From positions 1,113 through 40,511 of the forward strand of contig NZ_QVMP01000002.1 in the NCBI RefSeq assembly GCF_010501095.1: 39,399 bases of DNA. Direction: 5' to 3'. Position numbers and translations under genes: made by a program. The stretch is from Dysgonomonas sp. 520 (GTDB lineage Bacteria > Bacteroidota > Bacteroidia > Bacteroidales > Dysgonomonadaceae). How positions within the stretch are numbered: position 1 is the stretch's first letter; each line of letters starts with the position of its first letter. This document shows positions 19,830 to 26,694 of this stretch, one piece after another. A model generated the notes under the pieces. The model saw only the letters and a list, made by a program, of their open reading frames with translations, searched no databases and was not told where the DNA came from.

Positions 19830-19992
19830 TTTTTTTTAATTTTTAAACTTAAAAAATTTCGTTTTTATTGAATTAAACTTTCATTCCATATAAGCCGAAA
19901 AATACGACCAAACACATGATTATCAAATTGATAAATATGTTTCGATCGCCAATTTTCCGTAATTCGAGTTGCAAAGCTACATTAAATCAATG
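19830..19992 (-). promoter_or_regulatory. 5' untranslated region of the str-S10-spc-alpha supercluster
   Basis: From the predicted start site near 19965 to rpsL the leader is about 135 nt and very AT-rich. It holds a small inverted repeat (TATCAA/TTGATA at about 19921-19933) and an A9 run just before the ATG rather than a Shine-Dalgarno sequence, which is usual for Bacteroidota. I see no open reading frame of interest and no recognisable ribosomal-protein leader. Confidence 0.5.
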
Positions 19993-20003
19993 AGATATGC
20001 AAA
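19972..20003 (-). promoter_or_regulatory. rpsL (str-S10-spc-alpha) promoter
   Basis: On the minus strand TTTG (20003-20000) is followed after exactly 20 bp by TAGCTTTG (19979-19972). This is a full match to the Bacteroidota primary sigma factor consensus TTTG-N19-21-TAnnTTTG, and it is the only good match upstream of rpsL. The -33 element lies inside a 188-bp tandem duplication and the -7 element just outside it. Confidence 0.85.
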
Positions 20004-20091
20004 CAGTGAATCAATATTTTAACAAAAAAAAGAACAAATAAGCATCTGAAAAACACACAACAGTCAACAGTTATCAATCATCACTTTGTCC

Positions 20092-20173
20092 TCTGGGGTT
20101 TGTAACCCCGGAGTTATTATTTTTCGGATTTTAAATCCGAAGAGCAGCCAAGCATGGGATTGCAAATCCCATG
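20092..20173. repeat. Three-palindrome REP-like unit, copy 1
   Basis: Three hairpin-forming inverted repeats follow one another: GGGGTT-TGT-AACCCC (20092-20112 with flanks), TTCGGATTT-T-AAATCCGAA (20123-20141, perfect) and CATGGGATT/AATCCCATG (20153-20173). Each arm pair brackets a TTTGTAA, TTTTAAA or TTGCAAA centre. Units of this style resemble the REP sequences mobilised by RAYT (Y1 transposase) proteins; no such gene is in the window. Confidence 0.8.
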
Positions 20174-20279
20174 TGACGAAAGATATGCAAACAGTGAATC
20201 AATATTTTAACAGAAAAAAGAACAAACAAGCATCTGGAAAACACATAATAGTCAACAGTTATCAGTCAACACTTTGTCC

Positions 20280-20363
20280 TCTGGGGTTTGTAACCCCGGA
20301 GTTATCATTTTCCGGATTTAAAATACGGAGAGCAGCCAAGCATGGGATTACAAATCCCATGAG
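20280..20363. repeat. Three-palindrome REP-like unit, copy 2
   Basis: This is the second tandem copy of the unit at 20092. The first and third palindromes are intact, but the middle one has lost symmetry (arms CGGATTT and AAATACGG), which shows that this copy has drifted. Confidence 0.8.
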
Positions 20364-20387
20364 ACGACAGGAGGATAGCAAGGTGCG

Positions 20388-20477
20388 TTTGTAGGGGCAG
20401 GGCTCTGCTCTGCCCGGAAATTAAATACAAGATAATATTCTACAATTCGGGTGGAGCAGAGCCCCACCCCTACAAAA
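20388..20477. repeat. 90-bp MITE-like palindromic element
   Basis: Arms of about 32 bp (20388-20419 and 20446-20477) are inverted copies of each other with a handful of mismatches; both outer ends read TTTGTAGGGG inward and contain GGGCTCTGCTC. The 26-bp centre is AT-rich. A 22-nt piece of one arm recurs exactly, inverted, at 34136-34157, so the element is dispersed. It encodes nothing and has no transposase nearby. Confidence 0.75.
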
Positions 20478-20545
20478 CTGCCGTCGCATAGAATTTGCAA
20501 TCCTATACAACGACAACACACAACAAAAAAAAGAACGAACAAGCA

Positions 20546-20576
20546 CCTACGAGTAAGCATAAATATGTTAACTTTG
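20546..20576 (+). promoter_or_regulatory. Candidate promoter of the structured RNA
   Basis: TAACTTTG at 20569-20576 is a perfect Bacteroidota -7 element on the plus strand. No good TTTG lies 19-21 bp upstream, so the -33 part is weak. Transcription would begin near 20583, just before two strong RNA hairpins and far from the next start codon (20793). Confidence 0.55.
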
Positions 20577-20582
20577 TATTGA

Positions 20583-20780
20583 TATAACGGCGAAGTGTCG
20601 CCGAAAAATTTCACATGAATAATTAAAATTTCTCTTTTCACTAGAAATCTGGTAAATTTTTGAAAGAATAAGAGAGGTTTGCAATTGTTCATGCCTGTAT
20701 AGGCATGGGCTTGTGGATCTCATTCTTTCGGGTTTACCAGAACCTCTAGTGAAGGGTGAAGCAAGTTCCATGCTTTTTTA
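20583..20780 (+). ncRNA. Structured RNA candidate, 6S-like size and shape
   Basis: A 5' hairpin (CGGCGA-AGTG-TCGCCG, 20588-20603) is followed by a long rod. P1 is 20634-20644 with 20746-20756 (11 bp), P2 20649-20656 with 20733-20740 (8 bp), P3 20662-20669 with 20722-20729 (8 bp). After a small bubble there is an apical stem, 20687-20695 with 20702-20710 (9 bp). P1 and the apical stem each contain two G-U pairs that would be A-C mismatches on the other strand, so the RNA should be plus-strand. A T7 run follows at 20773-20779. The length of about 190 nt and the rod with an internal bubble recall 6S RNA. The SRP RNA consensus is absent. A leader for the gene at 20793 is the alternative. Confidence 0.6.
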
Positions 20781-20792
20781 TTAATATAGGCT

Positions 20793-21056
20793 ATGAAAAG
20801 ATTAACTTATTTCGAAAGACGAATGCTCTCTCTATTGTTTCTATGCGGGTCATTAACCATCGCCCTGACACTAAACTCATTCCTCCAACTTCCCATCTAT
20901 GTAAAAATACTCCTTATTATCATACCTCCTATTCTCTTTATCATTATATATACTTTCCTCAGAAAAATCTGGCTTAACGATTTAAGATCGAGAAAACAGA
21001 GAAGCCTCAAAGAAGAACTTGAAGAGAATTTGAGAAAAGCCGAAGAAAGAAAGTAG
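20793..21056 (+). CDS. Small two-helix membrane protein, unknown function
   Basis: The 87-residue product has two hydrophobic segments (about 11-31 and 34-55) and then a charged, helix-forming tail (about 56-87) rich in Arg, Lys and Glu that could form a coiled coil. I do not recognise a family. The start is the first ATG in frame after the T-run that ends the structured RNA. The next gene, asnA, has its own promoter 178 bp on. It may be transcribed from the same start as the RNA upstream. It is moderately likely to be real because of the clean membrane topology. Confidence 0.6.
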   Translation: MKRLTYFERRMLSLLFLCGSLTIALTLNSFLQLPIYVKILLIIIPPILFIIIYTFLRKIWLNDLRSRKQRSLKEELEENLRKAEERK

Positions 21057-21168
21057 AAAAACATATTATCATAAAATACTATTTGAAACATCAAACAGAA
21101 ACAAAATGCTAGTTTTGATTACCATTTTAAAAAACAACGATCACTTTGTAAAAAAATAAGCAAAAATA

Positions 21169-21199
21169 TTTTCAAGATAACATTTTAGAATTAACTTTG
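21169..21199 (+). promoter_or_regulatory. asnA promoter
   Basis: TAACTTTG at 21192-21199 is a perfect -7 element and TTTT at 21169-21172 sits 19 bp upstream, matching three of four -33 positions. The start codon of asnA is 36 bp downstream, giving a short leader. Confidence 0.7.
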
Positions 21200-21234
21200 C
21201 AATCAATAAGAAAAGGATATCCAAACGTACAAGA

Positions 21235-22272
21235 ATGAGCTATTTAATAAAGCCTAAAGAATACCGTGCATTACTCGATTTGCAGCAAACCGAATTGGGG
21301 ATAAAGCAGATAAAGGATTTTTTCCAGCAAAACCTATCTTCTGAACTTAGGCTCAGGAGAGTTACGGCGCCTTTATTCGTACTGAAAGGCACCGGAATAA
21401 ATGACGATTTGAACGGCATCGAGAAAGCGGTTAATTTTTCCATCACCGATATGGGAGGCGAACAAGCCGAAATAGTACATTCATTGGCAAAATGGAAAAG
21501 GCTCACTTTGGGTGACTATGGCATTTGCGAGGGTTTTGGCTTGTACACAGACATGAATGCCATTCGTGCCGACGAAGAATTAGGCAACCTACACTCGCTT
21601 TATGTTGACCAATGGGACTGGGAAATGGTTATGGCCGACAAAGACAGAAACCTGAAATTTCTGAAAGAAATAGTAAACCGCATCTATGCGGCTATGGTCA
21701 GAACGGAATATCTTGTATACGAAATGTTCCCTGCAATTCCTCCTATCCTACCCAGCGAAATCACATTCATCCACTCCGAAGAATTACTACAAAGATATCC
21801 TAATCTGTCTGACAAGGAGAGAGAGAATGAAATTGCTAAAGAATATGGCGCAGTATTCATCATCGGAATAGGCGGAGCTTTGAGCAACGGAAAACCTCAC
21901 GACGGACGCTCTCCCGATTACGACGATTGGACTACCCGATCGGAAAACGGATACAAAGGACTGAACGGCGACCTTCTTGTGTGGAATCCCGTATTGGAAA
22001 AAGCGATGGAGCTTTCATCTATGGGTATCAGGGTAAACGCCGAAGTTTTGTTAGAACAGTTGAAAACATCGGGACAAGAGTCGAGAAAAAATCTTTATTT
22101 TCACCAACGCCTGCTCAATGGAGAATTACCTCTATCAATAGGCGGAGGAATCGGGCAGTCACGTTTGTGCATGTTCTATCTGCGCAAAGGGCATATCGGA
22201 GAAATTCAAGCGAGCATTTGGCCTCAACAAATGCGAGACGAAGCCGAAAAAGCAGGCATGCCTCTTATATAA
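21235..22272 (+). CDS. asnA: Aspartate-ammonia ligase (asparagine synthetase A)
   Basis: AsnA makes asparagine from aspartate, ATP and free ammonia in the cytosol. It is a class II aminoacyl-tRNA-synthetase-like enzyme. At 345 residues it is near the family length (330 in E. coli). The conserved parts are present: YRALLDLQQTELGIKQIKDF near the N-terminus, RVTAPLF and GIGGALSNGKPHDGRSPDYD in the middle, and the class II-type ending NGELPLSIGGGIGQSRLCMF. It has its own promoter and is followed 40 bp later by the DUF486 gene, which may be cotranscribed. Confidence 0.97.
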   Translation: MSYLIKPKEYRALLDLQQTELGIKQIKDFFQQNLSSELRLRRVTAPLFVLKGTGINDDLNGIEKAVNFSITDMGGEQAEIVHSLAKWKRLTLGDYGICEGFGLYTDMNAIRADEELGNLHSLYVDQWDWEMVMADKDRNLKFLKEIVNRIYAAMVRTEYLVYEMFPAIPPILPSEITFIHSEELLQRYPNLSDKERENEIAKEYGAVFIIGIGGALSNGKPHDGRSPDYDDWTTRSENGYKGLNGDLLVWNPVLEKAMELSSMGIRVNAEVLLEQLKTSGQESRKNLYFHQRLLNGELPLSIGGGIGQSRLCMFYLRKGHIGEIQASIWPQQMRDEAEKAGMPLI

Positions 22273-22312
22273 ATTAAACATTTCCTCAATTAGCATGTAA
22301 GCAACTGACTAC

Positions 22313-22687
22313 ATGAACTTAACAGGGTTATATACGATCTTACTACTGGTTGCATCCAACATTTTTATGACCTTTGCATGGTATGGGCATCTCAAGCTGA
22401 AAGAATTTTCATGGTTTGCCTCGTTGCCTCTTTTTGGCGTAATAGCTTTCAGTTGGGGGATTGCTTTTTTTGAATATTGCTTTCAGGTTCCTGCCAACAG
22501 AATCGGCTTCCAAAACAATGGAGGACCTTTTTCCTTGATACAATTGAAAGTTATACAAGAGGTGATAACCTTAGTCATCTTTGTTTTATTCAGCACATTG
22601 GCTTTCAAAACAGAGACTATAAAGTGGAACCACCTGCTGGCATTCGTATTTCTTATTGCTGCGGTTTATCTTGTGTTTAAGGAATAA
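22313..22687 (+). CDS. DMT-superfamily membrane protein (DUF486)
   Basis: This 124-residue protein has four predicted membrane helices (about 6-25, 33-52, 78-98, 103-121) and the family features AWYGHLK, FEYCFQVPANRIGF and FSLIQLKVIQEVITL. DUF486 proteins are small drug/metabolite-transporter relatives of unknown substrate. It follows asnA by 40 bp. Its stop codon directly abuts the stop codon of the convergent EamA gene, so there is no room for a terminator between them. Confidence 0.9.
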   Translation: MNLTGLYTILLLVASNIFMTFAWYGHLKLKEFSWFASLPLFGVIAFSWGIAFFEYCFQVPANRIGFQNNGGPFSLIQLKVIQEVITLVIFVLFSTLAFKTETIKWNHLLAFVFLIAAVYLVFKE

Positions 22688-23617
22688 TTACTCCTCTGCT
22701 TTTTCGGTTTGCAAATCGGCTTTCGACTTACTGCTTGTTACGAGGTAAACACCAAACAGGATGAGAAGTCCCGAAATCACTTTCTCGAACGAGAACGTAT
22801 CCTGTCCTGCCATTATTGCAACAAAAGAGGCTACCAATGGCTGTAGATTGTTATACATAGCCATGGTTGTAGGGCGTATGCGCTTTTGTGCCAATGGCAT
22901 AAGCATATAAGTTATATATGTAGCTCCGAACAGAACAAATCCGACAAACAAAAACGGCTTGATACTTGCCTGATGGAAAACATTGGCAGACGTAATGTCG
23001 GTGAATGCAAATGGGATAAGTATGACTGTTGAATACAGAAACATCCACTTCATGATGGTGACGGATGAATATTTTTTCGATATTTCTCTGGTCAGGATAA
23101 GGTAAAAAGCATAAAAGAAAGCTCCACCGGCTACTGCCAGATTACCTTTCATGCTAGCTTGCTGCACATCTTCCCCATGATGTGTAGAATATACCAGAAA
23201 TATTGCCCCGGCTGCGCCCGTCAACACACCACCGAATTTTTTCGCCGTTATTGGTTCCCGCAGTGCAATCGCCGCTATTATCATGGCAAACAACGGACTG
23301 GAGGTTGTGATAATAGACGCATCTACGGGCGAAGTGGTTGCCAGTCCGTAGATAAACGACCCCTGATTGAGAACAATTCCTACAATCCCCCCGATGAAAA
23401 GAGTCAGCATATCTTTTTTCTCAACCTTCTCTTTCGGCATGAAGAGCGAGGTTAACCAGAAAGCGATTGTTGCGAAAGTCATACGCAACACAGTAAGTCC
23501 GAACGAGGATATATAACCCTCGCTCAGAACATATTTGCTGATTGGCATATTCAGTCCGAAGACCAAAGCCACAAAAAACATAATCAGGTTTCCCTGTTGC
23601 TTTTGTGAAAATTTCAT
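22688..23617 (-). CDS. EamA/DMT family transporter
   Basis: The 309 residues hold ten predicted membrane helices arranged as two EamA repeats (about 8-142 and 160-296). Typical features are FGLNMPISKYVLSEG in the first helix, the end-of-repeat motif LREPITAKKFGGVLTGAAGA, and the second-repeat counterpart MAGQDTFSFEKVISGLLILF. Such proteins export metabolites or amino acids at the inner membrane; the substrate cannot be told. It is 23 bp downstream of prfB's neighbourhood in the opposite sense of reading (its start at 23617 faces prfB's end), so readthrough from prfB is possible. Confidence 0.93.
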   Translation of the reverse strand: MKFSQKQQGNLIMFFVALVFGLNMPISKYVLSEGYISSFGLTVLRMTFATIAFWLTSLFMPKEKVEKKDMLTLFIGGIVGIVLNQGSFIYGLATTSPVDASIITTSSPLFAMIIAAIALREPITAKKFGGVLTGAAGAIFLVYSTHHGEDVQQASMKGNLAVAGGAFFYAFYLILTREISKKYSSVTIMKWMFLYSTVILIPFAFTDITSANVFHQASIKPFLFVGFVLFGATYITYMLMPLAQKRIRPTTMAMYNNLQPLVASFVAIMAGQDTFSFEKVISGLLILFGVYLVTSSKSKADLQTEKAEE

Positions 23618-23640
23618 CTTTTTTCTATTTGTACGAAAAG

Positions 23641-24754
23641 TTATGCTTCGTCTCCGAATTCCATTAAATAGGCCTTTATAAAATCGTCCAGATCGCCATC
23701 CATCACTCCGTTGACGTCCGAAGTCTGGTAGTTTGTCCGATGGTCTTTCACACGCCGGTCGTCAAAAACATAGCTTCGGATTTGCGACCCCCACTCTATC
23801 TTTTTCTTACCTGCTTCGACTTGCGATTGCAATCGCCTGCGTTTTTCCAACTCTATTTCGTAAAGTTGCGATTTCAACAAACGCATAGCATTGTCTTTGT
23901 TTCCGAACTGAGAGCGGCTTTCGGTATTTTCTATTACGATTTCCTTTTCTTCGCCGGTTTCTTCATCCTTATATTTATAGTGAAGACGAACCCCGGTTTC
24001 AACCTTATTTACGTTCTGTCCTCCCGCACCACTCGACCGGAATGTATCCCATGTAACATCCGATGGATTTACGTCAATTTCTATCGAGTCGTCTACCAAA
24101 GGAACAATGAAAACCGAAGCAAAGGAAGTCATGCGCTTACCTTGTGCATTGTACGGAGAAACCCTCACAAGGCGATGCACTCCGTTTTCGGACTTCAGGT
24201 AGCCATAAGCAAATTCACCTTCAACCTGCATGGTTGCTGTTTTTATTCCGGCTTCGTCTCCGTCTTGCCAGTTGGTAACGGTCACTTTATACCCTTTCGA
24301 TTCGCACCAACGCTGATACATGCGGAAAAGCATGGATGCCCAGTCTTGACCTTCCGTACCTCCTGCACCACTATTGACTTTCAGCACAGCTCCGAGCTTA
24401 TCTTCTTCGCGACGAAGCATGTTTTTCAATTCGAGATTTTCGACAAGATTTACGGCTGTTTTGTATGCCTGATCCACTTCTTCTTCCGTCGTGATTCCTT
24501 CTTTTTGAAAATCGAATGCCAGCTGAAGTTCTTCCGCTGCCGCTTTAACTTCATTATAACTTGAAATCCATCCTTTTATCTCACGGATTTTTTTCATCTG
24601 CTCTTCTGCCGTTTTGTTGTCGTTCCAGAAGGCAGGGTCTTGTGTTCTTATTTCTTCTTCTTCCAGTTGTATTATCTTTGCATCGACGTCAAAGATACCC
24701 CCTCAACGCTTGCTCGCGTTCCAACACATCTTTGAGTTGGTCTATTGTAATCAT
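23641..24754 (-). CDS. prfB: Peptide chain release factor 2, programmed +1 frameshift
   Basis: RF2 ends translation at UGA and UAA. The gene is in two frames: 21 codons from ATG 24754 to CTT (24694-24692), then an in-frame TGA (24691-24689); a +1 slip continues at GAC (24690-24688) for 349 more codons, total 370 residues. The catalytic G244-G-Q246 motif (SGAGGQNVNK) is present. The tripeptide that reads the stop codon is S199-P-Y201 in place of the usual SPF. RF2 regulates itself through this frameshift: low RF2 slows termination at the internal TGA and favours slippage. The coding sequence should be annotated as a join, not as a truncated gene from an internal start. Confidence 0.97.
24688..24703 (-). 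promoter_or_regulatory. prfB programmed frameshift signal
   Basis: The transcribed strand reads AGGGGG-TAT-CTT-TGA-C. The AGGGGG (24703-24698) is a Shine-Dalgarno-like stimulator three bases before the slippery CTT codon, and TGA-C is a poor termination context. This matches the canonical bacterial RF2 site element for element. Confidence 0.97.
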
Positions 24755-24796
24755 AATCTGATTGCTTTTAATTAAATAACTCCTAAAAATTGACTG

Positions 24797-24804
24797 CAAA
24801 AGTA
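24797..24804 (-). promoter_or_regulatory. Possible prfB promoter -7 element
   Basis: TACTTTTG on the minus strand fits TAnnTTTG and lies 43 bp upstream of the prfB start codon. I found no matching -33 element at the right distance, so this is tentative. Confidence 0.4.
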
Positions 24805-24879
24805 CTTATTTTTATCATACAACAGAGTTATATTGAATAATATTTAACCCGTAGTGTATTTAAGACTTTGACGTTAACT

Positions 24880-24995
24880 CATTTGTTATAAGATTATATC
24901 GATTTTGTCATTTTGAACGAAGTGAAAAATCTGTGTATTTTCAATTACAGATCCTTCGTTTTACTCGGAAACACACAAATTCATCACAACAAATG
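24880..24995. repeat. Dispersed TGTCAT...GAAGGATCT-type palindrome
   Basis: This sits in the 303-bp gene-free stretch between prfB and the epimerase gene. Outer arms CATTTGTT (about 24880-24887) and AACAAATG (24988-24995) bracket inner arms TTGTCATTTTGAACGAAGTG and CAGATCCTTCGTTTTACTCG, which are inverted relatives of each other. The same inner motif recurs at 32093, 33980, 34374, 38755 and 39356. Nothing else is seen in the gap. Confidence 0.7.
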
Positions 24996-25057
24996 AATCA
25001 AATAACTTTTATTCGATATAACATCTGATCTTTGATGTATCATTGCATTAGTTTAAT

Positions 25058-26074
25058 TTAATAAAAAGAATTGTACCACTCAATAAATGAAGATACCCCC
25101 TCTTCTATTGTTGTATTGGGTTTGTAGTTAATGCATTTTTCAAGTTTTGTTGTGTCTGCGTAAGTGATAGTTACATCTCCGGGAGGGATTGGCTGCATGT
25201 CCAATATGGCTTTTTCTCCTATCGCATTTTCGAGAGTGGAAATGAAATCCATTAGTTTGACCGGACTTGAGTTTCCTATATTGAATATCTGATAGAAAGG
25301 ATGTTCCGATTTTTCATCCGGAAGTTTGTCTATCAACCCTGCTACACCGGCAATTATATCATCAATAAAGGTAAAATCGCGTTGCATATCTCCATGATTG
25401 AAAACTTTTATTGCTTTGCCTTCACTTATCGCCTTGGCAAAAAGCATCGGAGCCATATCGGGTCTTCCCCAAGGACCGTAGACCGTAAAAAAACGCAATC
25501 CGGTTGTAGGCAAATGAAAAATATGGCTGTACGTATGAGCCATCAGTTCGTTGCTTTTCTTTGTTGCGGCATAAAAACTGACGGGGTAGTCTACATTGTC
25601 GTTTTCCGAAAATGGCACATCATTATTCATCCCGTAGACGGATGAGCTTGAGGCATAGATCAGATGTTTGATGTTGTTGTAACGACAACATTCGAGAATA
25701 TTTGTGAACCCTACAATATTAGACTGCACATACGAATGTGGGTTTTCTATCGAGTAGCGTACACCTGCTTGTGCCGCCAGATTGATAACAATATCGAACT
25801 TTTGGGTTTTGAAAAGATCCTGCAACGATTGATAATCGGCAAGGTCTAACTTCAGGAAACTATAATTGTTATGGATCGAGCTTTCGACAAGGGAACCACA
25901 GGCAATTTTTTCTTTGTCAATGCCACTGGTTTTCAGACGGGCATATTTGAGGTTGACATCGTAATAATCGTTGATATTGTCAATCCCTACAATTTCTATA
26001 TCGTCTTGTTTTGCCAGTTTTTCAACCAAATGAAAACCAATGAATCCTGCTGTTCCTGTAATTAAAATTTTCAT
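25058..26074 (-). CDS. UDP-glucuronate 4-epimerase-like NAD-dependent epimerase
   Basis: This 338-residue short-chain dehydrogenase/epimerase should interconvert UDP-glucuronate and UDP-galacturonate in the cytosol. The NAD-binding loop is G7-T-A-G10-F-I-G13; the catalytic set is the serines at 142-145 with Y168 and K172 (YAATK). The stretches QAGVRYSIENPHSYVQSNI and LRFFTVYGPWGRPDMAP are characteristic of the uronic-acid epimerases (LpsL/CapI/GAE group) rather than GalE. It is last in a four-gene run; its start overlaps the LABN gene by 4 bp, so it is translationally coupled to membrane glycosylation enzymes. UDP-glucose or a related sugar as substrate cannot be excluded. Confidence 0.87.
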   Translation of the reverse strand: MKILITGTAGFIGFHLVEKLAKQDDIEIVGIDNINDYYDVNLKYARLKTSGIDKEKIACGSLVESSIHNNYSFLKLDLADYQSLQDLFKTQKFDIVINLAAQAGVRYSIENPHSYVQSNIVGFTNILECCRYNNIKHLIYASSSSVYGMNNDVPFSENDNVDYPVSFYAATKKSNELMAHTYSHIFHLPTTGLRFFTVYGPWGRPDMAPMLFAKAISEGKAIKVFNHGDMQRDFTFIDDIIAGVAGLIDKLPDEKSEHPFYQIFNIGNSSPVKLMDFISTLENAIGEKAILDMQPIPPGDVTITYADTTKLEKCINYKPNTTIEEGVSSFIEWYNSFY

Positions 26075-26694
26075 TCCTCTACTTTTTCTTTAGTCAACCA
26101 CAAGTTGCGTGCATAAGTGATAAACCCTGCACTTTGTCCGATAATCAGCACCGGATCTTTTCGGAATATTCCGTAGGCAATTGTTATTATAGAACCAATG
26201 AGGCTAAGTATCCAAAAATTGGTAGGCAAAAGAGACTCTCCCCTCGATTTTGAGTACCACCACTGATACACAAACCTGAACGTGAAAATAATTTGCCCTG
26301 CCGAACCAAACAGTAATAAACCGATAGGGATATTGCCAAACAACCTGTCTACTGTTTCGTTGCCGTTATACAACACAAAACATAGCGCAGCTATGGGAGT
26401 AAGTATAATAATGAGTCGGACAAATGAATAAATCTCTTTCCAATGGTTTTTGTTGTTCAGATTCCAGATGTAAATGTAATACGAGAATATTTGCCCCAGA
26501 ATTATGGCGAAGTCTCCACGCAACCATCCGTATATCGAGAACAGGAATGAAGCCAAAAGGCTCAACTGCCAATAGATAGTGGGCGACACCACCTTTTTCG
26601 CTTTTTCGGATAATATCCACTGTATGAGCATCCTCGCCGAGAACAACCCCTGGGCAATGAATCCCAGAACAAAGTACCAGTTATTGTTTTCCAC
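26071..26694 (-). CDS. LABN-domain membrane protein
   Basis: The 207-residue protein matches the 'lipid A biosynthesis N-terminal' (LABN) family. It is built from two copies of one unit, about 12-80 and 131-200, each with the pattern R..(I/Y)QW ... W.LSL..S....YG..R.D...I.GQ ... Y..NL, joined by two further helices; six or more membrane helices are predicted. LABN units are related in layout to PQ-loop/SemiSWEET transporters, so a role in handling lipid-linked sugar or helping the neighbouring glycosyltransferases is plausible but unproven. It overlaps the GT2 gene by 1 bp and the epimerase by 4 bp. Confidence 0.85.
   Translation of the reverse strand: MENNNWYFVLGFIAQGLFSARMLIQWILSEKAKKVVSPTIYWQLSLLASFLFSIYGWLRGDFAIILGQIFSYYIYIWNLNNKNHWKEIYSFVRLIIILTPIAALCFVLYNGNETVDRLFGNIPIGLLLFGSAGQIIFTFRFVYQWWYSKSRGESLLPTNFWILSLIGSIITIAYGIFRKDPVLIIGQSAGFITYARNLWLTKEKVEE

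Larger units (their letters stand above)
19993..20368. repeat. 188-bp tandem duplication abutting the rpsL promoter
   Basis: Two head-to-tail copies start at 19993 and 20181 with a period of 188 bp. I count about 14 differences, so they are roughly 93% identical. Each copy consists of an AT-rich half (starting AGATATGCAAACAG) and a half with three consecutive palindromes. The left junction lies between the -33 and -7 elements of the rpsL promoter, so the -33 box is duplicated and the -7 box is not. Confidence 0.9.

Noticed and set aside
20181-20195. Second rpsL promoter in the other tandem copy
   Set aside because: The -33 box is repeated, but the DNA at the -7 position does not match TAnnTTTG.
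19993-20368. CRISPR array
   Set aside because: There are only two units of 188 bp with no spacers between short repeats, and no cas genes.
20086-20394. 102-residue open frame on the plus strand
   Set aside because: It runs through the tandem palindromic repeats, and its sequence repeats itself with the 188-bp unit; it has no protein features.
20634-20756. Signal recognition particle RNA
   Set aside because: A rod shape and a TTTACCAG segment are suggestive, but the conserved GUCAGG and GGAA apical core is missing and the apical loop is TGTATA.
23740-24564. 274-residue open frame antisense to prfB
   Set aside because: It is the shadow of a conserved gene; Phe- and Cys-rich with no recognisable domain.
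23641-24597. Reading prfB as a gene that starts at an internal ATG or is broken by a frameshift error
   Set aside because: The upstream 21 codons, the AGGGGG element and CTT-TGA-C are exactly the programmed RF2 site, so this is biology and not an error.
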